From Christensenella sp. UBA3798 (lineage in GTDB: Bacteria > Bacillota > Clostridia > Christensenellales > CAG-1252), in assembly GCA_002368735.1 (NCBI GenBank), contig DFEQ01000096.1:1-14066 (forward strand): 14,066 nt of DNA, written 5' to 3'. Numbering within the stretch: position 1 is the stretch's first letter; each line of letters starts with the position of its first letter. The notes beneath the pieces were generated by a model that did no database searches, was not told the DNA's origin, and worked only from the letters and a program-made list of their open reading frames with translations. Below, piece by piece: positions 1 to 7,174 of this stretch. The translations under genes and the position numbers were made by a program.

Positions 1-1296
1 ATGAAGGACGGCTTTATCCAGCAGGTGGATTCCCCCGCGACCTTGTACGAACAGCCCAGAAACGTCTTCGTGGCTACCTTCCTCGGCTCGCCGCAAATGA
101 ACATTTTTGAGGCAAATCTCCTCGAGATCGGTTCGCTTGGCATCTCCTTCGGCGACAATCATACCGCGAAGTTCTCCAAGACCAAGGCGAAACAGCTTTC
201 GGACAAGCAATATATCGGAAAGAAGGTGTATTTCGGCATTCGTCCCGAGAATATCAAGCTGGCATCCACCGGTATCAAAGCGACGGTTGACGTGGTGGAG
301 CACCTCGGGAGCGAGACCATCATTTATGCCGCAGTGACGGGATTGGATAAGAACGTCATCGTCAAGATCCCGACCGATTACGACATCATCGAGGGCAAAG
401 AGCTCTTCCTCGCCTTTGATATGGACAAGGCTCACCTCTTTGACATTGACACTCAGCAGTCTATTATGGGCGTGCCTGACGTCAATCGCGTGCCGTGCTC
501 TATCGACGGGAACGATCTCGTGCTTAACGGCACGCACTTTGAGCTGCCCGACGCTATCCGCGAGAAGTTCTTTGACTTCACGCTGCGCGACCTTTCCGAG
601 ATCCGCATTCCCGCGACCGAAGTGCGTTTGGAACCCGCTCCCGATTGCATCCATTTCAAGGGTAAGGTGGACTTCACGGTGCATGGCAACGATTGTATCG
701 CCTTCTACGTAAACAGCGAAGCCAAGGACGGCTATTTCGTCTTCCGCGTTAAGACCTCCTACTTTGAGAAGAAGGCGGCTCTATCCGAAGGTTCCGCGAA
801 GGGTGCCGCCGAGGTCATTCCTGCCGCAGGTGAAGAGATCGATATGTACGTACCCTTTAAGGAGATATCCTTCAACAGTGCGTCGGGGCTCAGACTCAAT
901 TCGCGCGAAAAGATATCGGATAATACCGCCGATTGCTTGGTCAAGACCGAGAAGGGCAAGACCGTTGTCAAGGTGGGCAAGAATAAGCTTGTTTACGACG
1001 ATCTCGGCATTGAGGACGGCGCCTACACGATGAAACTCATCTCGGATAAGATCGGCTTCGTCTATGACAAGAAATACGCTAAACAGAACAAGGTGGAGTA
1101 TAATCCCGTGGATAACGCCGTCAAGGCAAGGGCATACGACGAGGACAAGATAGGGGACAAGAACGCAGTCTTCTGCGAAGTCAGCGGCTTTGAAAACTAC
1201 GTGACGGCAGTATTGCCCGCGACCTTCTCGGTGTATAAGATGCCTGTATTTAAACTCGTATTCAACAAGGACAGTTTCGTTTTAATAAAGAAGTAA
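1..1296 (+). CDS. Sugar ABC transporter ATP-binding protein, C-terminal part (UgpC/MalK/MsmX type), 5'-truncated
   Basis: This is the 3' part of a gene that begins before the window. The ATG at base 1 is probably an internal methionine, because MKDGFIQQVDSPATLYEQP is the conserved end of the nucleotide-binding domain in MalK/UgpC-type ATPases, and FVATFLGSPQMN follows it. The Walker motifs lie upstream of the window. A TOBE (OB-fold) domain, which in this family contacts regulators or substrate signals, covers about residues 72-150, with GIRPENIKL at 79-87 and DKAHLFD at 142-148. Family members normally end there. This protein continues for about 280 more residues. That extension seems to repeat the linker-plus-TOBE pattern: NGTHFELPD (176-184) and IRIPATEVRL (201-210) resemble the first unit, and a weaker third unit runs from about 320 to 430. 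The family role is to energise import of sugars or glycerol-phosphate through a membrane permease pair. The gene is followed 5 nt later by a phosphohexomutase. Family assignment is firm; substrate is unknown. Confidence 0.88.
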   Translation: MKDGFIQQVDSPATLYEQPRNVFVATFLGSPQMNIFEANLLEIGSLGISFGDNHTAKFSKTKAKQLSDKQYIGKKVYFGIRPENIKLASTGIKATVDVVEHLGSETIIYAAVTGLDKNVIVKIPTDYDIIEGKELFLAFDMDKAHLFDIDTQQSIMGVPDVNRVPCSIDGNDLVLNGTHFELPDAIREKFFDFTLRDLSEIRIPATEVRLEPAPDCIHFKGKVDFTVHGNDCIAFYVNSEAKDGYFVFRVKTSYFEKKAALSEGSAKGAAEVIPAAGEEIDMYVPFKEISFNSASGLRLNSREKISDNTADCLVKTEKGKTVVKVGKNKLVYDDLGIEDGAYTMKLISDKIGFVYDKKYAKQNKVEYNPVDNAVKARAYDEDKIGDKNAVFCEVSGFENYVTAVLPATFSVYKMPVFKLVFNKDSFVLIKK

Positions 1297-1301
1297 GGAC
1301 T

Positions 1302-2921
1302 ATGAGAGACGTAAAAGAACTATTTGAAAATTGGAAGAACAAAGTGACAGAAGATGAGCTCGCATCGGAGCTCCGCGCTATCGAAAGCGACGATAACAAG
1401 ATATCGGACGCATTCTATCGCGATTTGGAATTCGGCACGGGCGGTTTGCGCGGCGTTTTGGGCGCGGGCACGAACCGGATGAACGTGTATACCGTCGGCA
1501 AGGCTACGCAAGGGCTTGCGGACTACGTTATCAAGCACTATGCGGAAGGGGAGCGCAGCGTGGCTATCAGCTGTGACTCGAGGATAAACTCCCGCCTATT
1601 TGCAGAGCGTGCCGCGGCGATATTTGCGGCGAACGGTATCAAAGTCTATCTCTATAAGACCTTGATGCCCACCCCTTGTCTGTCCTATGCGGTGCGCCGC
1701 TTGGGCACTTCGGCGGGCGTTATGGTGACCGCATCGCACAACCCTGCCAAATACAACGGCTACAAGGTCTACGGTGCGGACGGCTGCCAAATCACCGAAG
1801 ATGCGGCTAACGAGATACTCTCTTTGATAGAGGCGACGGATATCTTTAAGGACGTCAAGCTCATGGACTTTAACAAGGCGCTTGAGGCAGGTAAGGTCGA
1901 GTATATCAAGGACGAAGTTTTGACCGAGTTTATAGAAAGGGTCAAGAAGGAGTCGGTGCTCGGCGACGCCCCCGCGGACCGTACGGCAAGCATCATCTAT
2001 TCTCCTTTAAACGGCACGGGACTCGTGCCCGTCACGAGGATACTCAAGGAAGCGGGCTTTGAAAACGTGACCATCGTCAAGGAGCAAGAGCTCCCCGACG
2101 GCAATTTCCCCACTTGCCCCTATCCCAATCCCGAGATCAAGGAGGCGCTCGCCCTTGGACTGGAATATGCCAAAAGAAACAATGCGGATATCTTGATCGC
2201 GACCGACCCGGACTGTGACAGAGTGGGCATCGCGGTCAGAAATAAGCAGGGAGATTTCTCCCTTTTGACGGGCAACGAGGTAGGATTTCTTCTCCTGGAC
2301 TTCATCGCGTCTATGCGCATCAAGAACGGCACGATGCCCAAGCAGCCCGTTTTCGTCAAGACCATCGTGACGAGCGACCTTGCCGAAAAGATTGCGGACA
2401 GCTACGGCATCAAGACGGTCAACGTGCTGACAGGCTTTAAGTATATCGGCGAGCAGATAGGTCTTCTTGAAAAGAAGGGGGCAGAGTCGTCCTATATCCT
2501 CGGCTTTGAGGAGAGCTACGGCTATTTGACGGGCTCCTACGTGCGCGACAAGGACGCCGTGGACGGGGTGTTTATGATCGCCGAGATGTTTGCCTATTAT
2601 CGCGCGAAAGGTGTTTCGCTCCTTGATAAATTGGCGGAGATATACGCCAAATTCGGACATTACGTTTCCACCCTCGAGAGCTTCCAGTTCGAAGGGGCGG
2701 AAGGCTTCGATAAGATGCAGCGCATCATGAACGACTATCGCGTGGCGAAGGACGTAGACGGGAAGGCGATACTCTCCAAGAAGGACTACTCGCTCGGCAT
2801 CGATGGTCTCCCGAAGTCCAACGTCTTGAAGTTCTTCTTCGAGGACGGCAGCACGATGGTGGTGCGCCCATCGGGCACCGAGCCCAAGCTCAAGATATAT
2901 CGTTGCAGACTTGCCGACTAA
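1302..2921 (+). CDS. Phosphohexomutase (phosphoglucomutase/phosphomannomutase), alpha-D-phosphohexomutase family
   Basis: The 539-residue protein interconverts hexose 1-phosphate and 6-phosphate in the cytosol, feeding glycolysis or nucleotide-sugar synthesis. All four family landmarks are visible. The phosphoserine loop is TASHNP at 143-148, with Ser145 as the phosphorylated catalytic residue. The metal-binding loop DPDCDR is at 302-307. The sugar-binding loop EESYGY is at 403-408. The phosphate-binding loop RPSGTEPK is at 522-529. Length and the GTGGLRG motif at 45-51 fit the PgcA-like phosphoglucomutases of Firmicutes, slightly shorter than the roughly 560-580 residues usual there. It starts 5 nt after the ABC ATPase stop, so the two are cotranscribed and probably translationally coupled; the AAGGA ahead of the ATG sits unusually close (2 nt). 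A strong terminator follows 14 nt after the stop. Glucose versus mannose preference cannot be read from the sequence. Confidence 0.93.
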   Translation: MRDVKELFENWKNKVTEDELASELRAIESDDNKISDAFYRDLEFGTGGLRGVLGAGTNRMNVYTVGKATQGLADYVIKHYAEGERSVAISCDSRINSRLFAERAAAIFAANGIKVYLYKTLMPTPCLSYAVRRLGTSAGVMVTASHNPAKYNGYKVYGADGCQITEDAANEILSLIEATDIFKDVKLMDFNKALEAGKVEYIKDEVLTEFIERVKKESVLGDAPADRTASIIYSPLNGTGLVPVTRILKEAGFENVTIVKEQELPDGNFPTCPYPNPEIKEALALGLEYAKRNNADILIATDPDCDRVGIAVRNKQGDFSLLTGNEVGFLLLDFIASMRIKNGTMPKQPVFVKTIVTSDLAEKIADSYGIKTVNVLTGFKYIGEQIGLLEKKGAESSYILGFEESYGYLTGSYVRDKDAVDGVFMIAEMFAYYRAKGVSLLDKLAEIYAKFGHYVSTLESFQFEGAEGFDKMQRIMNDYRVAKDVDGKAILSKKDYSLGIDGLPKSNVLKFFFEDGSTMVVRPSGTEPKLKIYRCRLAD

Positions 2922-2934
2922 AGGATAATCCCAT

Positions 2935-2965
2935 AAAAGAGGCTCTTGATGGAGCCTCTTTTTTT
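2935..2965 (+). terminator. Intrinsic terminator after the phosphohexomutase gene
   Basis: A perfect 8-bp stem (2938-2945 AGAGGCTC with 2952-2959 GAGCCTCT) encloses a 6-nt loop. Three further A-T pairs extend its base, and a run of seven T (2959-2965) follows. This ends the ABC ATPase-phosphohexomutase transcript and insulates the suf/sms operon. Confidence 0.93.
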
Positions 2966-3026
2966 GTTGCGGTTAGCGTTTTTCGTAAATAATTTCGTCA
3001 AAAATCAGCAATGAGCGCGAAAACGC

Positions 3027-3055
3027 AAGACAGACGACGAAAAAAGTATTATAAT
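3027..3055 (+). promoter_or_regulatory. Predicted sigma-A promoter of the sufC-sufB-like operon
   Basis: The -35 box is AAGACA (3027-3032, 4 of 6 consensus), the spacer is 17 nt and the -10 box is TATAAT (3050-3055, consensus). Transcription should begin near 3062, giving a leader of about 24 nt before the ATG at 3086. This also argues against the upstream in-frame ATG at 3011, which would not be on the mRNA. Confidence 0.7.
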
Positions 3056-3072
3056 TATCAAAGAATAATTAT
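3051..3072. repeat. Paired ATAATTAT palindromes over the sufC promoter
   Basis: The self-complementary octamer ATAATTAT occurs at 3051-3058 and again at 3065-3072, separated by 6 nt. Together they cover the -10 box and the predicted start point. The arrangement could be an operator or a stem in the leader. AT-rich sequence around a -10 box makes a chance origin possible. Confidence 0.4.
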
Positions 3073-3085
3073 CCCGCGAGGAATT

Positions 3086-3832
3086 ATGTTAGAACTCAAA
3101 AACGTTTCATTTATCGTGCCGGGTGATAGCGGCGGCAAAAAGGAGATAGTCAAGGACGTCTCTTTGGTTGTCGAAGACGGCAAGCTCGTCGTCATTACCG
3201 GTCCCAACGGCGGTGGCAAGTCCACCCTTGCTAAACTCATCATGGGCGTTGAGAAGCCCACTTCGGGTCGCATTTTCTTCAACGGCGAAGATATCACCGA
3301 CCTTTCCGTCACTGACCGCGCGAAGAAGGGCGTATCTTTTGCCTTCCAACAGCCAGTCAAGTTCAAGGGGCTCAAAGTCATCGATCTTTTGCGCATAGCC
3401 AGCGGTAAGCACCTTTCGGTAGGGGATGCCTGCGTCTATCTTTCCTCCGTCGGACTCTGCGCGCGTGATTATATCGACCGTGAGCTCAATTCCAGCTTGT
3501 CCGGCGGCGAACTAAAGCGTATCGAGATAGCGGAGATACTTTCGCGTTCCACCAAGCTCAGCATCTTTGACGAGCCCGAGGCGGGCATCGACCTTTGGAG
3601 CTTCAATAACCTTATCAAGGTCTTTGAAGATATGCGTCGAAACGTCCGTGACGGCTCCATTATCATTATTTCGCACCAAGAGCGTATATTGAACGTAGCG
3701 GATGAGATCGTCGTCATCGGCGGCGGCAGGGTGGAGCGCAAAGGCTCCAAAGAAGAGATATTGCCCACCCTTCTCGGTTCCGCGAGCGTCTCGAACTTTT
3801 GTACGGGCGCCGGTAATAAGGAGGGCGTATGA
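3086..3832 (+). CDS. sufC: Fe-S cluster assembly ATPase SufC (SmsC type)
   Basis: This 248-residue soluble ABC-type ATPase powers the SufB-like scaffold during Fe-S cluster assembly in the cytosol. It has Walker A GPNGGGKST at 39-47, the Q-loop FQQP at 87-90, the signature LSGGELKR at 138-145, Walker B with DEPEAGID at 162-169, and the switch histidine SHQ at 196-198. The SufC-typical wording FDEPEAGIDLW separates it from transporter ATPases, and no membrane permease is adjacent. The ATG at 3086 is preferred because it has a GAGG ribosome binding site 4 nt upstream, gives the family's usual length (about 245-260) and lies downstream of the predicted promoter. Its stop overlaps the start of the next gene (ATGA at 3829-3832), so the partners are translationally coupled. 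Only two suf-like genes are present, which matches the minimal SUF-like (SMS) systems described in archaea and anaerobic bacteria. Confidence 0.93.
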   Translation: MLELKNVSFIVPGDSGGKKEIVKDVSLVVEDGKLVVITGPNGGGKSTLAKLIMGVEKPTSGRIFFNGEDITDLSVTDRAKKGVSFAFQQPVKFKGLKVIDLLRIASGKHLSVGDACVYLSSVGLCARDYIDRELNSSLSGGELKRIEIAEILSRSTKLSIFDEPEAGIDLWSFNNLIKVFEDMRRNVRDGSIIIISHQERILNVADEIVVIGGGRVERKGSKEEILPTLLGSASVSNFCTGAGNKEGV

Positions 3833-4752
3833 AATTCGACGAGATACAGCTTCGCTTACTGGATGAAATAGCTTCTTTACACGAGGTTCCCGAAGGCGCC
3901 TACAATATCCGCTCGGATTCTCAGGCGATAGGGCGCCGCTCTACCGAGCATATCGTCATCACGCCCAAGAAGGATGTCAGCGGCATTGATATCGAGATCC
4001 TCCCGGGCACCAAGAACGAGAGCGTCCATATCCCCGTCGTGCTCACCAAGAGCGGACTCAAAGAGGTGGTGTACAACGATTTCTACGTCGGTGAAGGGGC
4101 GGATGTCCTCATCGTGGCGGGGTGTGGCATAGACAACTGCGGCGCGGCGGATTCCGAGCACGACGGCGTGCATCGATTCTTCTTGAAAAAGGGCGCCAAA
4201 GTGCGCTACGTGGAGAAGCATTACGGTTCGGGCAGCGGCAAGGGAAAGCGCATACTGAACCCCGTGACCGAAGCCTACCTTGACGAAGGCGCCGAGATGA
4301 CTATGGAGATGGTACAGATAAAGGGTGTGGACGACACGGAACGAAAGACCGTCGCCTCCCTTAAAGCGGGTGCCAAACTCGTCGTTCGCGAAAGGTTGAT
4401 GACCCACGATAAGCAAAACGCCATCAGTACTTACGAGGTCGTCTTGGATGGGGAGGACAGCAGCGCCGACGTCGTATCGCGTTCTGTCGCGAGGGACGAT
4501 TCCTTCCAAAAGTTCGACGCGAAAATAGTGGGGAATGCGCCGTGCTACGGACATACCGAATGCGACTCCATCATTATGGATCGCGGTAGGATACTGGCTG
4601 TGCCCGGTTTGCAGGCGAATCACGTGGACGCCGCCTTGATGCACGAAGCCGCGATAGGCAAGATAGCGGGCGAACAGCTCGTCAAATTGATGACTCTCGG
4701 CTTGACTGCCGAAGAGGCGGAAGAGCAGATCATCAACGGCTTCTTGAGATAG
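3829..4752 (+). CDS. SufB/SufD-family Fe-S scaffold (SmsB type, short form)
   Basis: This 307-residue protein matches the SufBD core beta-helix and C-terminal helical region and is the likely partner of the overlapping SufC. E. coli SufB has about 495 residues, so this is the short form with no large N-terminal domain. The C-terminal signature is clear: HTECDS with Cys245, then HEAAIGKI with His272-Glu273, and a tail of the form EQL..L..GL..EEAEEQIINGFL. By alignment from memory Cys245 and His272-Glu273 correspond to E. coli SufB Cys405 and His433-Glu434, residues needed for cluster assembly. A GCGIDNCG element and HDGVHRFFLKKGA follow at about residues 98-122, typical of the short SmsB-like proteins of methanogens and clostridia. 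No SufS, SufU, SufE or SufD gene is nearby, so sulfur must come from a desulfurase encoded elsewhere or directly from sulfide. The family is well supported; the SMS label rests on the two-gene layout and short length. Confidence 0.88.
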   Translation: MKFDEIQLRLLDEIASLHEVPEGAYNIRSDSQAIGRRSTEHIVITPKKDVSGIDIEILPGTKNESVHIPVVLTKSGLKEVVYNDFYVGEGADVLIVAGCGIDNCGAADSEHDGVHRFFLKKGAKVRYVEKHYGSGSGKGKRILNPVTEAYLDEGAEMTMEMVQIKGVDDTERKTVASLKAGAKLVVRERLMTHDKQNAISTYEVVLDGEDSSADVVSRSVARDDSFQKFDAKIVGNAPCYGHTECDSIIMDRGRILAVPGLQANHVDAALMHEAAIGKIAGEQLVKLMTLGLTAEEAEEQIINGFLR

Positions 4753-4758
4753 GCGCCC

Positions 4759-4777
4759 CTTTATACCCCCTATAAAG
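4759..4777. repeat. Short hairpin after the sufB-like gene
   Basis: A perfect 7-bp inverted repeat (CTTTATA at 4759-4765 with TATAAAG at 4771-4777) encloses five C. It is AT-rich and has no T-run after it, so it is at best a weak or factor-assisted terminator or an mRNA 3'-end stabiliser. Confidence 0.35.
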
Positions 4778-4806
4778 AGATTTCCCGCCGTCCTTTGCGT
4801 CTTGCC

Positions 4807-4835
4807 TTGACGGGGAGGACGCACCGCATTATAAT
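4807..4835 (+). promoter_or_regulatory. Predicted sigma-A promoter of nfnAB
   Basis: TTGACG (4807-4812, 5 of 6) and TATAAT (4830-4835, consensus) are separated by 17 nt, a near-ideal housekeeping promoter. The start point should be near 4842. That leaves a very short leader of about 15 nt, just enough to hold the GAGG ribosome binding site at 4845-4848 before the ATG at 4857. NfnAB is therefore likely to be strongly and constitutively transcribed. Confidence 0.8.
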
Positions 4836-4856
4836 TACTTTATCGAGGTAAACGAT

Positions 4857-5705
4857 ATGTATAAGATTTTAAAAAAGAAAAGTTTGAATCCCACCGTTAC
4901 GATGATGGAGATCGAAGCCCCCCTCGTTGCCAATAAGGCGAAGGCAGGGCAGTTCATCATTCTACGCGTGGACGAGGAAGGCGAGAGGATACCCTTGACT
5001 ATCGCAGGCACCGACAAGGCTACCGGCGGAGTGAAGATCATCTTCCAGATCGTCGGTGCGACCACCGAGAAGCTCAATCATAAAGAAGAGGGCGAGAGTA
5101 TCGCCGACTTTGTGGGTCCGCTCGGTACCCCCACCCACATCGCGGGGCTCAAGAAGGTGTGCGTGATAGGAGGCGGCGTCGGTTGCGCCATCGCACTCCC
5201 CGTCGCGGAGGCTCTGCACGCGCAAGGCACCGAGGTCACGAGCGTCATCGGCTTCCGCAATAAGGACCTTCTTATCTTGGAGGATGAGTTCAAGGCTTGC
5301 TCGGACAAGCTCATCGTCATGACGGACGACGGCTCGTATGCTCGTCACGGCAACGTGACCGTTCCCTTGAAGGAGATGCTCGACGCGGGAGAAAAGTTCG
5401 ATATGGTCATCACCATCGGCCCCATCATCATGATGAAATTCGTTACCTTAACGGCGAAGCCCTACGGCGTGCCTGTCACCGTTTCCATGAACCCCATCAT
5501 GATAGACGGCACGGGGATGTGCGGCGGATGCCGACTGACCCTTCTGCAGGACGGCAAGCGCGTTACCAAGTTCGCTTGCGTTGACGGTCCCGATTTCAAC
5601 GGTTACGAAGTGGATTTTGACGAGGCGATGATGCGCGGCAGGACCTACTTTGATTTTGAGCGCAAAGCGCACGAGAAAGTTTGCAATCTCTATAAGGGGG
5701 TGTGA
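4857..5705 (+). CDS. nfnA: NADH-dependent ferredoxin:NADP+ oxidoreductase subunit A (NfnA; ferredoxin reductase-like)
   Basis: The 282-residue protein is the small subunit of the cytosolic NfnAB transhydrogenase, which couples NADH and reduced ferredoxin to NADP+ reduction by flavin-based electron bifurcation. It follows the dihydroorotate dehydrogenase electron-transfer subunit (PyrK)/sulfide dehydrogenase fold. An FAD-binding barrel covers about residues 1-95, with ERIPLTIAG at 43-51. A nucleotide-binding domain begins at VCVIGGGVGCAIALP (101-115). A [2Fe-2S] motif near the C-terminus uses Cys222, Cys225 and Cys241; Asp217 in DGTGMCGGC may be the fourth ligand, since Nfn structures are reported to use an aspartate. 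PyrK is unlikely because no pyrimidine gene is adjacent and because the NfnB partner follows directly. Archaeal-type sulfide dehydrogenase SudA is the main alternative name. The TGA stop lies 2 nt before the nfnB ATG. Confidence 0.88.
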   Translation: MYKILKKKSLNPTVTMMEIEAPLVANKAKAGQFIILRVDEEGERIPLTIAGTDKATGGVKIIFQIVGATTEKLNHKEEGESIADFVGPLGTPTHIAGLKKVCVIGGGVGCAIALPVAEALHAQGTEVTSVIGFRNKDLLILEDEFKACSDKLIVMTDDGSYARHGNVTVPLKEMLDAGEKFDMVITIGPIIMMKFVTLTAKPYGVPVTVSMNPIMIDGTGMCGGCRLTLLQDGKRVTKFACVDGPDFNGYEVDFDEAMMRGRTYFDFERKAHEKVCNLYKGV

Positions 5706-5707
5706 TC

Positions 5708-7120
5708 ATGCCGAATATGGATCCCAAGAAAAACGAAATGCCCACGCAAGCGCCCGAAGTTCGCGCGCATAACTTTAACGAGGTTGCCCTCGGCTACGAG
5801 GAGAGCGTCGCATTGAATGAGGCGAACCGCTGCTTGAACTGCAAGACGATGCCCTGCGTTACGGGCTGTCCCGTCAATATACATATCCCCGAATTTATCG
5901 CCAAGATACGCGAGATGGACTTTGAAGGCGCCTATCGGGTCATTACCGAGAGTTCCTCTCTTCCCGCTGTGTGCGGCCGCGTATGCCCGCAGGAAACGCA
6001 GTGCGAGAGCAAGTGCGTTCGCGGTATAAAAGGAGAGAGCGTGGGTATCGGCAGGCTGGAAAGGTTCGTTGCCGACTATCATAACACGCATTGTACCGAG
6101 GCTCCCATCGTACCCGCTCCCAACGGTCACAAGGTGGCTGTTATAGGTTCGGGTCCCTCGGGGCTGACCTGCGCGGGCGATCTTGCCAAGAAAGGCTACA
6201 AGGTCACCGTCTACGAGGCTTTGCACCTTGCGGGCGGCGTGCTCGTATACGGCATTCCCGAATTCCGTCTTCCCAAGAGCATCGTGCAGAAGGAAGTGGA
6301 CACCTTAAAGGCGCTCGGCGTTGACATAATGACCAACGTGGTCATCGGCAAGACGCTTACTGTAGACGAGCTCTTCGAGATGGGCTACGAAGCCGTCTTT
6401 ATCGGTTCCGGTGCGGGACTTCCGAACTTTATGAACATCCCCGGTGAGTCCCTGAAAGGCGTATATTCCGCCAACGAGTTCCTGACGAGGAGCAACCTGA
6501 TGAAGGCGTATAAGGACGAGCCCGACACCCCCATCATGAAGGGCGGCAAGGTAGCTGTCGTAGGTGGTGGTAACGTGGCGATGGACGCGGCGCGTACCGC
6601 TCTGCGTCTCGGCGCGGAAAAGGTGTATATCGTGTATCGTCGCTCGATGGAAGAGCTCCCCGCAAGGAAGGAAGAGGTCGAACATGCGCAGGAGGAGGGC
6701 ATCGAATTCCGCCTTCTTACCAACCCCATTGAGATCCTCGGTTATCACAATGCGGACGACCCGCGCGATCCCAAGAACGGCTCTGTCACGGGTATCCGTT
6801 GTATCAAGATGCAGCTCGGCGAGCCCGATCAAAAGGGCAGAAGGCGCCCCGTGCCCATCGAGGGTTCGGAGTTCGACATCGACCTCGACGTGGTCATTAT
6901 GGCGATCGGCACCTCGCCCAATCCCCTCCTGAAGAACACCACCGAGGGCTTGGAAGTCAACAGTCACGGCGGCATCATCGTGAACGAGGACGGCTTAACT
7001 TCCCGCGTGGCGGTCTATGCAGGCGGCGACGCCGTCACGGGCGCGGCGACGGTCATCTCGGCAATGGGCGCCGGCAAGGTCGCGGCAAAGGCGATAGACG
7101 AGTATCTGTCCGCAAAGTAA
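5708..7120 (+). CDS. nfnB: NADPH-dependent oxidoreductase NfnB (GltD-like, glutamate synthase small-subunit family)
   Basis: The 470-residue protein is the large, bifurcating-flavin subunit of NfnAB. Two [4Fe-4S] sites are visible at the N-terminus: Cys42, Cys45, Cys50 and Cys54 in RCLNCKTMPCVTGCP, then Cys89, Cys93, Cys99 and Cys103. An FAD Rossmann motif GSGPSG is at 147-152, the NADP(H) motif GGGNVAMD at 286-293, and the FAD-closing motif YAGGDAVTGAATV lies near residue 440. The start is placed at ATG 5708 because the strong site AAGGGGG (5694-5700) is 7 nt upstream; the alternative GTG at 5702 is only 1 nt from it. This family is often misnamed glutamate synthase small subunit, but no GltB large subunit is present and NfnA is directly upstream, so Nfn is preferred. 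The pair would let an anaerobe balance NADH, NADPH and ferredoxin. Confidence 0.92.
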   Translation: MPNMDPKKNEMPTQAPEVRAHNFNEVALGYEESVALNEANRCLNCKTMPCVTGCPVNIHIPEFIAKIREMDFEGAYRVITESSSLPAVCGRVCPQETQCESKCVRGIKGESVGIGRLERFVADYHNTHCTEAPIVPAPNGHKVAVIGSGPSGLTCAGDLAKKGYKVTVYEALHLAGGVLVYGIPEFRLPKSIVQKEVDTLKALGVDIMTNVVIGKTLTVDELFEMGYEAVFIGSGAGLPNFMNIPGESLKGVYSANEFLTRSNLMKAYKDEPDTPIMKGGKVAVVGGGNVAMDAARTALRLGAEKVYIVYRRSMEELPARKEEVEHAQEEGIEFRLLTNPIEILGYHNADDPRDPKNGSVTGIRCIKMQLGEPDQKGRRRPVPIEGSEFDIDLDVVIMAIGTSPNPLLKNTTEGLEVNSHGGIIVNEDGLTSRVAVYAGGDAVTGAATVISAMGAGKVAAKAIDEYLSAK

Positions 7121-7135
7121 TAATCGATACAAATG

Positions 7136-7163
7136 GACCCGAGGTAGCCTCGGGTCTTTTTTT
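7136..7163 (+). terminator. Intrinsic terminator after nfnB
   Basis: A perfect 9-bp GC-rich stem (GACCCGAGG at 7136-7144, CCTCGGGTC at 7148-7156) with a 3-nt TAG loop is followed by seven T (7157-7163). It lies 15 nt after the nfnB stop. The convergent ribU gene ends 12 nt further on. Read on the minus strand the same hairpin lacks a good U-run, so it is mainly a plus-strand terminator. Confidence 0.95.
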
Positions 7164-7174
7164 GTGTTCTTAAC

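Noticed and set aside
2007..2660. 217-codon minus-strand open frame opposite the phosphohexomutase
   Set aside because: It is antisense to strongly conserved catalytic motifs and has no independent support.
3011..3085. Upstream in-frame ATG extending SufC by 25 residues
   Set aside because: It lies upstream of the predicted -35 box, encodes a basic non-family sequence and would make SufC longer than usual; the ATG at 3086 has a GAGG site.
4759..4777. Hairpin after the sufB-like gene as a strong intrinsic terminator
   Set aside because: The stem is AT-rich and no T-run follows; kept only as a hairpin.
3877..4824. 315-codon minus-strand open frame opposite the sufB-like gene
   Set aside because: It is antisense to a well-supported family gene, shows no recognisable motifs and is rich in His, Arg and Gly, as expected of a shadow frame in GC-rich coding DNA.
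5702..5707. GTG start for nfnB
   Set aside because: It is 1 nt from the AAGGGGG site, too close; ATG 5708 is 7 nt away.
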